Assembly (NCBI GenBank): GCA_017480525.1
Contig: JAFVAM010000076.1
Span: forward strand, 1-53,862
Length of the DNA stretch: 53,862 nt
From: Bacteroidales bacterium
GTDB taxonomy: Bacteria; Bacteroidota; Bacteroidia; Bacteroidales; P3
Reading direction: 5' to 3'
The position numbers and the translations under genes were made by a program. Shown here piece by piece: positions 17,682 to 25,560 of this stretch (its first letter is position 1; each line of letters begins with the position of its first letter). Under the pieces are notes generated by a model, which saw nothing but the letters and a program-made list of their open reading frames with translations, had not been told where the DNA came from and did no database searches.

Positions 17682-20600
17682 TCAAAGTTCCCTGAGGGCC
17701 TGCTCGGCAGCCTCCATGCCGTTTTCGGCAGCGATGGTCAGCCAGCGCTTGGCCTCTTTCTTGTTTTTCTTGACGCCCTCGCCTTTGGCGTAGAGCTGAC
17801 CGATATAGTAGCAGCTCTGCACACTGCCTGCCTCGGCGCTCTTGAGGAACCACTGCGCGGCCTGTTCCATGTCCTCCTTCACATAGACACCCTCGACATA
17901 GCACATGGCCACGAGATACATGCCATAGGCCGAGCCTCGCTCGGCAGCCTGCATATAGAGGTTGTAGGCTTTGCGGCTGTTGAGGATGACCCCCTCGCCC
18001 TCCTCGTAGCAGAGACCCAATCGGCAGAGGGCTTCGAGGTCGCCACGGTCGGCGGCCATCTGGTAGAGTTGGACGGCGCGATTTTTGTCCAGCGGAACCA
18101 CCTCGCCCGTCATATGGCTACCCGCGAGGCGCTTCATGGCTGTGAGCGAGCCTGCAGCGACGGCACGGTTGTAGAGTTCGAGGGTCTTCACAGTGTCCTG
18201 CGGGACAACCTCGCCGGCAGCGTAAAGGTTGCCGAGGGTCATCATGGCCTGGGTGTTGCCGAGGGCGATGGCACTGTCGAGATAGCGCAGGGCCAGGGCG
18301 GTGTCGGCTGTGCGGCCATAGCCGTTGAGTCTGATGGTGGACAGGAGCAGATAGGCGCGACCCGAAGGATTGGAGGGAGCGACTTTTTCGAGCAAATCGA
18401 CACCAGCCTCCGGCTCATAGCCCTCCGCATGGCCCTGCAACATGGCCAAGGCAACGGTGACATAGGCCTCGTCGTCGCCATTGGAGGCAGCGGACATCAG
18501 GTACGCCATAGCATTGTCGTAGAGTTCCTGATCGTAGAACCAGGAGCCCATCATGTAGTCGCCGTGGGGGTCGTCGCGCATAGAAGCCTCATGGTAGTAA
18601 AAAATCGCGGAGTCGCCGTTCGTGACGACACTGCCCCATCCGTAGTTGTAGTAGTCACCGACGATGCTCTGGGCAGCAGGGAGACCGTCGTTGGCGGCTT
18701 CGAGAAGGAAGGGGAATGCCGCAGCGGTGTCGCGGGAAGTGCCGATGCCATGCAGGAGACAGAGTCCTGTGTTGTAAAGTCCCAAAGTGTTGTTGCCGTC
18801 CATGGCAGCGGCTTGCTGGTAGAGCTGGAATGCATGGACCGAGTCTGGAGCCATGGAGGAGAATCCGTCGCGGTAGAAGTCGGCGAGGAAGGAGTAGGCG
18901 TTGCTGATGCCTGCGGAACCGGCACGCTCGTAGTACTGCATGGCCACCGCCGTGTCGGCGGGTACGCCGCGGCCAGCCTCATAGGCGAAAGCCATCTGCA
19001 TATTGCCCTCGCCGTCGCCCTCATCGGCCAGCTGACCATACCAGTAGTTGGCGCTGTCGTAGTTCTCCTCGCAGCCTATGCCCTCCTTGTAGGTGTGCGC
19101 CAGCCAGAAGCGTCCGTCGCGGTTGCCCGCCCGGGCGGAACGGAGCAACAGGACTCGTCCACGGGCTATATTTTCGTCCGACGGGGAACCGTCCTTATCC
19201 AGGTTTCCATTGATGTAGAGCCGTGCCAACTGGTAGTCGCCCTGTGGGTTGCCGGCCTTCTCGTAGCACTGGGCGGCCTTGCGGAAGTCGGGCTTCTCGC
19301 AATGTTCATTGTAGTCTCCCAGGGTCAGCCAGCAGTCGGAAGAGCCTTTGCTTCCACCCGTTTCGAGGAGTTTCACATACTGCTTCTCGTTTCCGTCGAC
19401 ATTGCCAGCCATATACGCGCGAAAGACGTAGGCGTCGTTGTTGCCGTTGGCCGTGGCTTTCTCGAAACATTCGCGGGCCTTGTCCGTGTCGCCCAAATAC
19501 ATATAAATGCGACCTGCAGAGACGCGAAGCTCCTCGTCGCCCCAGTCGGCCCCTTGCAGGGCATAGCGCAGAGCTGATTCGTAGTTTTCATCCGACAAGG
19601 CCTTTTCGGACAGATGGAGAGCTGCCATAGGTCTCTCCAACTCATAGGCCATACGGCAGTAGTAGTCCACGCTGTCCTGATTGCCAATGATGTCGAAATA
19701 ACGGCAAAGGTTTTCGATGGAACTCTCGTCCTTCTTGCGCGCGCCGCGCAGCCAGTAGCGGTAGGCCATTGCGGTGTCCACAGGGGTGAATTCGCCATAG
19801 ATATAAGACACGGCAATGCGGTCGAGGTTGCTGTATCCAGGTTCGTCGCCCACTTCCTCGTAGAGGCGCAGGGCCAGCGACTTGTCTCGCAGAGTGGTAT
19901 CGGTGGCATAGAGGCGAATCAAAGCCTCTTCCATCTTGAACACGGCGTCATTATGGAATTTTTCCTTCAGGCGAAGTATTCGGTCCAATGCTGCCTGTTC
20001 ATCCATTTCCATGCCATAGCCAAGGTTCTGATAGCGGGCCAGTAAGATTTCGCCCATGACCTGACCTCTGGCCGCAGCCTCGCGTGCGTTCTTGACGGCC
20101 ATCTGCTGGTCGCCGACAATCTGGTAGTATTGGGCCAGACCAGTATACTTCTGGCTGTGACAGCTGCCACCCTTGACTTTTTTCAGACAGCGGAATGCCT
20201 GCGGCACGTCATGGGGATAGGGGGTGCTGCCGAAGAGGAGGAGGCGCCCCTTGAAAGACAAGGCTTCGTCGCAACCCATGGCGATGGCTTTCTCGTTGAG
20301 TTCGCGAAAACGCTGCGGGTCGCGCTGCACACCGATGCCATCAAGGTAGCATACCGCAAGGCGGTAGGTACCATAGGGCGATCCGGCGTCGGCCGAGGCC
20401 TTGGCCAGACGGTAGCACTCGGTGCTGTCGTGTCCCTGGGCGGAATAGTAGATGGACAGGCGCGAGAGGTCGCCCTTGGCGTCGGCATTGCCCAGTGCGT
20501 CGGCACGACGGTAGAGTTCCAACGCCTTGGCGGTGTCCACCGGTAGGCCAAAGCCAGCTTCGTAGTGCGCAGCCAGCTCGCGCATGGCTTTGGTGTCGCC

Positions 20601-20690
20601 TTTGTCAACCTTCTTTTGCAGTTTCTCCACCTGCTGCGCTGAGGCCGCCAGCGGAAGCACAAACATCACAATTGTCAAAATCTTCTTCAT
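17682..20690 (-). CDS. Large secreted Sel1/TPR-repeat protein
   Basis: A signal peptide (MKKILTIVMFVLPLAASA) precedes about 980 residues made almost wholly of Sel1-like repeats of about 36 residues. Typical units are AANDGLPAAQSIVGDYYNYG, ALGNTQAMMTLGNLYAAG and MAADRGDLEALCRLGLCYEE with their AxxG and YxxG positions. Sel1 repeats form alpha-solenoids that bind other proteins. The product should be periplasmic or membrane-associated; no partner can be named from context. The start at 20690 is chosen for the signal peptide rather than the ORF start seven codons upstream. Confidence 0.85.
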   Translation of the reverse strand: MKKILTIVMFVLPLAASAQQVEKLQKKVDKGDTKAMRELAAHYEAGFGLPVDTAKALELYRRADALGNADAKGDLSRLSIYYSAQGHDSTECYRLAKASADAGSPYGTYRLAVCYLDGIGVQRDPQRFRELNEKAIAMGCDEALSFKGRLLLFGSTPYPHDVPQAFRCLKKVKGGSCHSQKYTGLAQYYQIVGDQQMAVKNAREAAARGQVMGEILLARYQNLGYGMEMDEQAALDRILRLKEKFHNDAVFKMEEALIRLYATDTTLRDKSLALRLYEEVGDEPGYSNLDRIAVSYIYGEFTPVDTAMAYRYWLRGARKKDESSIENLCRYFDIIGNQDSVDYYCRMAYELERPMAALHLSEKALSDENYESALRYALQGADWGDEELRVSAGRIYMYLGDTDKARECFEKATANGNNDAYVFRAYMAGNVDGNEKQYVKLLETGGSKGSSDCWLTLGDYNEHCEKPDFRKAAQCYEKAGNPQGDYQLARLYINGNLDKDGSPSDENIARGRVLLLRSARAGNRDGRFWLAHTYKEGIGCEENYDSANYWYGQLADEGDGEGNMQMAFAYEAGRGVPADTAVAMQYYERAGSAGISNAYSFLADFYRDGFSSMAPDSVHAFQLYQQAAAMDGNNTLGLYNTGLCLLHGIGTSRDTAAAFPFLLEAANDGLPAAQSIVGDYYNYGWGSVVTNGDSAIFYYHEASMRDDPHGDYMMGSWFYDQELYDNAMAYLMSAASNGDDEAYVTVALAMLQGHAEGYEPEAGVDLLEKVAPSNPSGRAYLLLSTIRLNGYGRTADTALALRYLDSAIALGNTQAMMTLGNLYAAGEVVPQDTVKTLELYNRAVAAGSLTAMKRLAGSHMTGEVVPLDKNRAVQLYQMAADRGDLEALCRLGLCYEEGEGVILNSRKAYNLYMQAAERGSAYGMYLVAMCYVEGVYVKEDMEQAAQWFLKSAEAGSVQSCYYIGQLYAKGEGVKKNKKEAKRWLTIAAENGMEAAEQALREL

Positions 20691-20759
20691 AATATATTGT
20701 TGTTTAATCACTTATATCAATCACCACTTTTGGTTAGCATCCGTTATCCGAAAAGGTCG

Positions 20760-20870
20760 TATCTTTGCAATCGAAATGGAAAAAGAAAAGTACTCATAAC
20801 GTCATCCATTTTGTGTTTTAGGATTAATGACATAGAGGTCGCCCTAAGCCAGCGGCCTCTTTGTTTTTTT
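20760..20870 (+). ncRNA. Candidate small RNA with its own promoter and terminator
   Basis: TATCTTTG at 20760-20767 predicts a transcript starting near 20774. A strong terminator follows: AGAGGTCGC (20834-20842) pairs with GCGGCCTCT (20852-20860), then TTGTTTTTTT. The transcript would be about 95 bases. It contains AAATGGA/TCCATTT and competing GTCAT/ATGAC pairings. It also opens with a seven-codon frame MEKEKYS at 20776, probably by chance. The neighbouring genes are both on the other strand. No known family was recognised. Confidence 0.5.
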
Positions 20871-20959
20871 CCTTTGTTGTATACGATGCAGGCCTTTCCA
20901 TATAAATGCTTATAACCTCGGAAAAACAAAAATTCTACAAGGCTCCGTTGATTTTAACA

Positions 20960-21613
20960 TCATTTAACTGTTTCATATATCCTGCAGACGCCGAAAGTCA
21001 ACTTGCCGTGCCGTGCGTTGCTGGCGCCGGCGGAGAGGAGCGCCTGCCTGAAAGCCTCGCCCTTGGGGAAACGCTCAATGCTCTGCGGCAGGTAGGTGTA
21101 GGCCTCACGGCTGCCGGCCAGACGCGCACCCAGCCAGGGGATGATTTTACGTGTATAGAGATTGTAGAAAGGGCGGACGAGAGTGCTGTCGGGGGTGGCG
21201 AGTTCGAGAATCACCATGCAACCGCCGGGCTTCAGCACACGCAACATTTCCTTCAACCCCACCTCCAGGTGAACAAAATTGCGAACCCCGAAGGCACAGG
21301 TGACGGCATCGAATGTGGCATCGTCGAAAGGCAGCCTCTCGGCATCGCCTTGCATCAGGGTGGCCTCAGGGACCTTGCACTGCGCCTGGGCCAGCATGTC
21401 GCCGCTCAAATCGATGCCCGTGGCGCTGCAGCCACTGCGTTGCAGCAAGGCCAACATGTCGCCCGTGCCGCAAGCCACGTCGAGCACCCTGTCGCCCGCG
21501 TGCAGACGCGCCGTCCTCACAGCGCGACGCCTCCACCGGCAGTCCAGACCGAGGGTCATCAGGCGGTTCATGCGGTCGTAGTCGCGCGCTATCTTGTCGA
21601 AATCGTAGGCCAT
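20960..21613 (-). CDS. menG: Demethylmenaquinone methyltransferase
   Basis: This 217-residue SAM-dependent methyltransferase carries out the last step of menaquinone synthesis. It has motif I VLDVACGTGDMLALL, the family motifs AFGVRNFVHLEVGLKEMLRV and LKPGGCMVILE, and the C-terminal block YTYLPQSIERFPKGEAF. It is also called ubiE. It lies 11 bases after menA, the preceding step. Confidence 0.96.
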   Translation of the reverse strand: MAYDFDKIARDYDRMNRLMTLGLDCRWRRRAVRTARLHAGDRVLDVACGTGDMLALLQRSGCSATGIDLSGDMLAQAQCKVPEATLMQGDAERLPFDDATFDAVTCAFGVRNFVHLEVGLKEMLRVLKPGGCMVILELATPDSTLVRPFYNLYTRKIIPWLGARLAGSREAYTYLPQSIERFPKGEAFRQALLSAGASNARHGKLTFGVCRIYETVK

Positions 21614-21624
21614 AGCGTTCTAAT

Positions 21625-22488
21625 TCAGATAACATAAAGGATTGCCGTGGCGAAGGTGGAGAGCACCAGCAGGGGCAGCGCCGGGTCGAGCCTGCGCCCT
21701 TCGCCATGCCATACGATGTAGAGATGCCATCCGAAGAAAGCTGCCGTGGCCACGGGCCACCACGAGCCGCTGCCGACGAGGAAGCACCCATACCCCAGCA
21801 CCACCAGGAGCGTCTGGTACCACCGGGCGGCGCGTCCGCCGATGCGCAGGGGCACGGTGCGGCGAAGGCCACGGTCGGTGGCCATGTCGCGGATATTGTT
21901 CACATTGAGCACCGCCACACTGAGCAGCCCCGTGCCCACGGCAGGAGCCAAGAGCCGACCAGTGAAGTCGAGAGTGTGCGCCACGACGAGATAGCTGCCC
22001 AGCACGCTCACCAGGCCGAAGAAGAGAAAGACGAAGAGGTCGCCCCATCCGTGGTAGCCGTATGGATTGCGCCCCAGCGTGTAATGGGTGGCCGCCCAGA
22101 TGGCCGCCGCCCCCAGCAGAAGCAGACCTATGAATTGAATATTGAATATGGAAAACTGAAACGAACACAGCAACATGGCCAGGCCACTGGCCGCGCATAC
22201 CACCACCATCACATTGATGGCTATCCACATCTGCCTGACGGTGAGTCCCCCTTCAGACATGCTGTAGTTGGGGCCTTCCCTACCCTCGCCGTCCACGCCG
22301 CTCAAATGGTCGCCCATCTCGTTGCTGAGGTTGGAGAGCACCTGTAGCGCACAGGCGGTGAGCATGACGAGCGCCAGCGTCCAACGGCTGCCACCATGAC
22401 GGTCCAAAGCCAAAAAGCCACCGCACACCACCCCCGCCAACGACAGGGGAAGTGTGCGGAGACGCATAGACTTGAGCAAAGCATTCAT
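21625..22488 (-). CDS. menA: 1,4-dihydroxy-2-naphthoate polyprenyltransferase
   Basis: This 287-residue UbiA-family inner-membrane enzyme attaches the prenyl chain in menaquinone synthesis. The first Asp-rich region is LSNLSNEMGDHLSGVDGEGR and the second is LNVNNIRDMATDRGLRR; eight or so membrane helices are visible. The ATG at 22488 follows the aspS stop by eight bases. Around residues 107-117 the coding strand runs TTCAGTTTTCCATATTCAAT and on, an AT-rich patch unlike the GC-rich surroundings; it stays in frame as FQFSIFNIQFI within a membrane segment. Confidence 0.93.
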   Translation of the reverse strand: MNALLKSMRLRTLPLSLAGVVCGGFLALDRHGGSRWTLALVMLTACALQVLSNLSNEMGDHLSGVDGEGREGPNYSMSEGGLTVRQMWIAINVMVVVCAASGLAMLLCSFQFSIFNIQFIGLLLLGAAAIWAATHYTLGRNPYGYHGWGDLFVFLFFGLVSVLGSYLVVAHTLDFTGRLLAPAVGTGLLSVAVLNVNNIRDMATDRGLRRTVPLRIGGRAARWYQTLLVVLGYGCFLVGSGSWWPVATAAFFGWHLYIVWHGEGRRLDPALPLLVLSTFATAILYVI

Positions 22489-22495
22489 TTCCACG

Positions 22496-24250
22496 TCACT
22501 TTACATCCACCTTGATGCAAAGCTCGTCGAGCTGTTCCTGGGCGATGGGGCTGGGACTGCCACTCATCACGTCGCGTCCGGAGTTGTTCTTCGGGAATGC
22601 GATGAAGTCGCGGATGCTGTCGGCACCGGCGAAGATGGAACACAGGCGGTCGAAGCCGAAGGCCAGGCCGGCGTGTGGCGGTGCACCGTAGGTGAAGGCA
22701 TCCATCAGGAAGCCGAACTGCGCAGCGGCACTCTCATCGGTGAAGCCGAGGGTGTGGAACATCTTGTTCTGCAACGTGCGGTCGTGGATACGGATGCTTC
22801 CGCCACCCACCTCGGTGCCGTTCATGACGATATCGTAGGCGTTGGCGCGGATGTCGCCCCAGCGGCTGGGGTCGTCGAGCAGGGCCTCGTCCTCGGGTTT
22901 GGGAGCAGTGAAGGGGTGGTGCATGGCATAGAAGCGTTGCGTCTCGTCGTCCCACTCCAGCAGGGGGAAGTCTATCACCCACAGGGGTGCGAACTTCTGA
23001 GGGTCGCGCAAGCCGAGCTGCTGGCCCAGCTCCAGGCGCAGGGCGCAAAGCTGGGTGCGCGTCTTCATGGCAGGGCCACAGAGCAGCAGCATCAGGTCGC
23101 CGGGATGGGCGCCCATGCGGTCGGCCACAGCCTTGAGGGCCTCGGCGTCGTAGAACTTGTCCACACTGCTCTTGAACGTACCGTCGGCGTTGTATTTGAC
23201 ATACACCATGCCACCGGCACCCACCTGCGGACGCTTGACGAAGTCGGTCAGCGCGTCGAGTTGCTTGCGCGTATACTCCGCGCAGCCCTCGGCCACGATG
23301 CCCACCACCAGCTCGGCACCGTCGAAGAGACCGAAGCCGTGGCCTTTCACCACGTCGGTCACCTCCTTGAACTCCATGCCGAAGCGCAGGGCGGGTTTGT
23401 CGCTGCCGTATAGACGCATGGCGTCGTGCCAAGTCATGCGGGGGAACCTGTCGAACTCGATACCCTTCATCTCCTTGAAGAGGTGTTTGGCCAGACCCTC
23501 GAACATGTTGAGCACATCCTCCTGATGCGCGAAGCTCATCTCGCAGTCGATCTGCGTGAACTCCGGCTGTCGGTCGGCACGGAGGTCCTCGTCGCGGAAG
23601 CACTTCACGATCTGGAAGTAGCGGTCCATGCCGGCCACCATGAGCAGCTGCTTGTACTGCTGCGGACTCTGCGGCAGGGCATAGAACTCGCCGGGATTCA
23701 TACGGCTGGGCACCACGAAGTCGCGTGCGCCCTCGGGGGTACTCTTGATGAGCATGGGCGTCTCAATCTCGAGGAAATCGCGGTCGGAGAGATAGTTGCG
23801 CACCAGCATAGCCATCCTGTGGCGCATCTCCAGATTGCGGCGCACGGGGTTGCGGCGGATGTCGAGGTAGCGATACTTCATGCGGAGGTCGTCGCCGCCG
23901 TCGCTCTGGTCCTCGATGGTGAAGGGGGGCGTCTTGGCCTCGTTGAGCACCACGAGTTCTGTGACCTCTATCTCGATGTCGCCGGTGGGTATCTTGCTGT
24001 TTTTCGAGCTGCGCTCGATGACCGTGCCGGTCACCTGCAGCACATATTCGCGACCCAACTTGCGGGCGCGTCCGCAGAGCTCGGCGTTGGTCTCCATGTT
24101 GAACGCCAGCTGCGTGATGCCGTAGCGGTCGCGCAAGTCGACGAAAGTCATGCCACCCAGGTCGCGGCTGCGCTGCAGCCATCCGCAGAGGGTGACGGTC
24201 TGTCCCAGATTGGCGAGGCGAAGCTCGCCGCAAGTATTCGTTCTGTACAT
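22496..24250 (-). CDS. aspS: Aspartyl-tRNA synthetase
   Basis: This 584-residue class II synthetase has an N-terminal OB-fold ([20 protein letters not shown]), the catalytic core with [32 protein letters not shown] and [13 protein letters not shown] motif 2 ([20 protein letters not shown]), a GAD insert, and motif 3 GLAFGFDRL near the end. It heads the aspS-menA-menG unit. Its promoter lies about 50 bases upstream. Confidence 0.98.
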   Translation of the reverse strand: MYRTNTCGELRLANLGQTVTLCGWLQRSRDLGGMTFVDLRDRYGITQLAFNMETNAELCGRARKLGREYVLQVTGTVIERSSKNSKIPTGDIEIEVTELVVLNEAKTPPFTIEDQSDGGDDLRMKYRYLDIRRNPVRRNLEMRHRMAMLVRNYLSDRDFLEIETPMLIKSTPEGARDFVVPSRMNPGEFYALPQSPQQYKQLLMVAGMDRYFQIVKCFRDEDLRADRQPEFTQIDCEMSFAHQEDVLNMFEGLAKHLFKEMKGIEFDRFPRMTWHDAMRLYGSDKPALRFGMEFKEVTDVVKGHGFGLFDGAELVVGIVAEGCAEYTRKQLDALTDFVKRPQVGAGGMVYVKYNADGTFKSSVDKFYDAEALKAVADRMGAHPGDLMLLLCGPAMKTRTQLCALRLELGQQLGLRDPQKFAPLWVIDFPLLEWDDETQRFYAMHHPFTAPKPEDEALLDDPSRWGDIRANAYDIVMNGTEVGGGSIRIHDRTLQNKMFHTLGFTDESAAAQFGFLMDAFTYGAPPHAGLAFGFDRLCSIFAGADSIRDFIAFPKNNSGRDVMSGSPSPIAQEQLDELCIKVDVK

Positions 24251-24298
24251 TGGTCAGCTGTATGTTGTTATTTTTTTTTACTTCTTGGTTTCGATTTG

Positions 24299-24306
24299 CA
24301 AAAATA
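24299..24306 (-). promoter_or_regulatory. -7 element of the aspS-menA-menG promoter
   Basis: The minus strand reads TATTTTTGCA, giving a predicted start near 24292 and a leader of about 41 bases. Confidence 0.55.
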
Positions 24307-24403
24307 CGAACATTCTGCGACATGGCCAAAATTAATTTTCCACCCCCCGCCCGGAGGCCGCCATGCACCGACGAAAACACCTCCAAAACCGCACCAACGA
24401 CCT

Positions 24404-24475
24404 ATCATCTCCTACCGCGGTAGGGGTTGAAAAGAAGCGGGAAAAAGGAGGGGAAGAAGAGGGGAAGAAGATGAT
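24404..24475 (+). repeat. Dispersed palindromic repeat, copy C
   Basis: Arms ATCATCTCCT (24404-24413) and AGAAGATGAT (24466-24475) match at nine of ten positions and enclose the perfect palindrome CCTACCGCGGTAGG (24411-24424). GA-rich units such as GGAGGGGAAGAAGAGGGGAA follow the core. Nothing else is seen in 24307-24403. Confidence 0.75.
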
Positions 24476-24489
24476 GCCTACAGAATACT

Positions 24490-24543
24490 GAAAACCAGCA
24501 AGTTGCGTGCAAATTTTAGCATTTATACAACTCGCTGGTTTTC
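24490..24543. terminator. Hairpin module after repeat copy C, possible terminator of the nuclease gene
   Basis: GAAAACCAGC (24490-24499) and GCTGGTTTTC (24534-24543) are perfect inverted repeats. An inner GTTG/CAAC pair and an AT-rich loop lie between them. It starts 24 bases after the stop of the minus-strand nuclease gene. The flanking AAAA/TTTT runs would suit a bidirectional terminator. The same arm sequence recurs after copy E. Confidence 0.55.
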
Positions 24544-24567
24544 AACAATATAAGTTTTTCTGATTTT

Positions 24568-25560
24568 CTACTTTCCGGTGGTTGCGCGGAGGGTGAGCAG
24601 CAGGGGGAGATGGTCGCTGATGCCGCCCTCGTATCTGGGGCCCCGGTGGGTGCGTTTGGGACGGAAGCCGAGGGTGCCTTTTTCCTCGGTGAGGAGGTGG
24701 TCGTACTTGACGAGGCGCAGTTTCTTGACCAGCCAATGCCCGTCGGCCAAGAGGAAGACCTGGTCGATGTATCGCCACTCGCCCTGGTACTTGTGCGAGC
24801 CCCAGTCGCCAGGCAGGCGGAGGGTGAGGTTGCGGATGCCATCGGAGCTGACGGAGTCGCCGTTGAAGCCCATACCTGTGTCGACGGCCTCCTCGTCGGC
24901 GGTGCTGTTCATGTCGCCCATGGCGATGACGGCTGCCGACGGATGTTTCTCTTTCAGTTCGAGCATCAGGCTGCGCACAGTGCGGGCAATGTCCAGACGG
25001 TGGGCCTCGGCCTCGTCGCCGCCGCGCTTGGAGGGCCAATGGTTGAGGAGGAGGCAGACGCTGTCGCCGGCAGCGGTGACGCCTTCGACGACGAGGATGT
25101 CGCGCGTATAGAAGCCCGCCGCGCTGTCGCTCACGCTGAAGGGCCGCGAAGCGGTGACCCGGAAGCGGTCGCTGCGATAGATGAGGGCGCAGTCGATGCC
25201 GCGGCGGTCGGGGGAGTCGTAGTGCACATAGCGATAGTGAGCCTTGGCGAGCGGTGTACCCTGGCAAAGTTCGCGGAGGACGAATTTGTTCTCCACCTCG
25301 CCCAGACCCACCACATCGGGCAGGTCCATCATGAGCAGCGTCTTGTAGATGCCGTTGATTTTGTTGGTGAGGCGGCGGCGTGTCCAGTGCTTCTCACCCT
25401 CGGGAGTGAACTCGTCGTCGTTGGTCTTGGGGTCGTCGCGGGTGTCGAAAAGGTTCTCCACGTTCCACCAGGCGGCGGTGAACGTGGAGAACCGTAGTGA
25501 GTCTTGGGCTTGAGTCGCTGTCGACAGCATCAGTATCAGTGCTAAGGCCAGACGTCTCAT
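24568..25560 (-). CDS. Secreted endonuclease/exonuclease/phosphatase-family protein
   Basis: A signal peptide (MRRLALALILMLSTATQA) is followed by an EEP domain of about 310 residues. Family motifs are WWNVENLFD, LPDVVGLGEVEN (metal-binding Glu), GIDCALIYR, LLLNHWPSK (catalytic His), AVIAMGDMNS (Asp/Asn) and the final SDHLPLLL. The substrate could be nucleic acid or a phosphoester; the fold alone does not tell. Its start overlaps the stop of the EF-hand gene by the sequence ATGA, so the two are probably translated together. Confidence 0.88.
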   Translation of the reverse strand: MRRLALALILMLSTATQAQDSLRFSTFTAAWWNVENLFDTRDDPKTNDDEFTPEGEKHWTRRRLTNKINGIYKTLLMMDLPDVVGLGEVENKFVLRELCQGTPLAKAHYRYVHYDSPDRRGIDCALIYRSDRFRVTASRPFSVSDSAAGFYTRDILVVEGVTAAGDSVCLLLNHWPSKRGGDEAEAHRLDIARTVRSLMLELKEKHPSAAVIAMGDMNSTADEEAVDTGMGFNGDSVSSDGIRNLTLRLPGDWGSHKYQGEWRYIDQVFLLADGHWLVKKLRLVKYDHLLTEEKGTLGFRPKRTHRGPRYEGGISDHLPLLLTLRATTGK

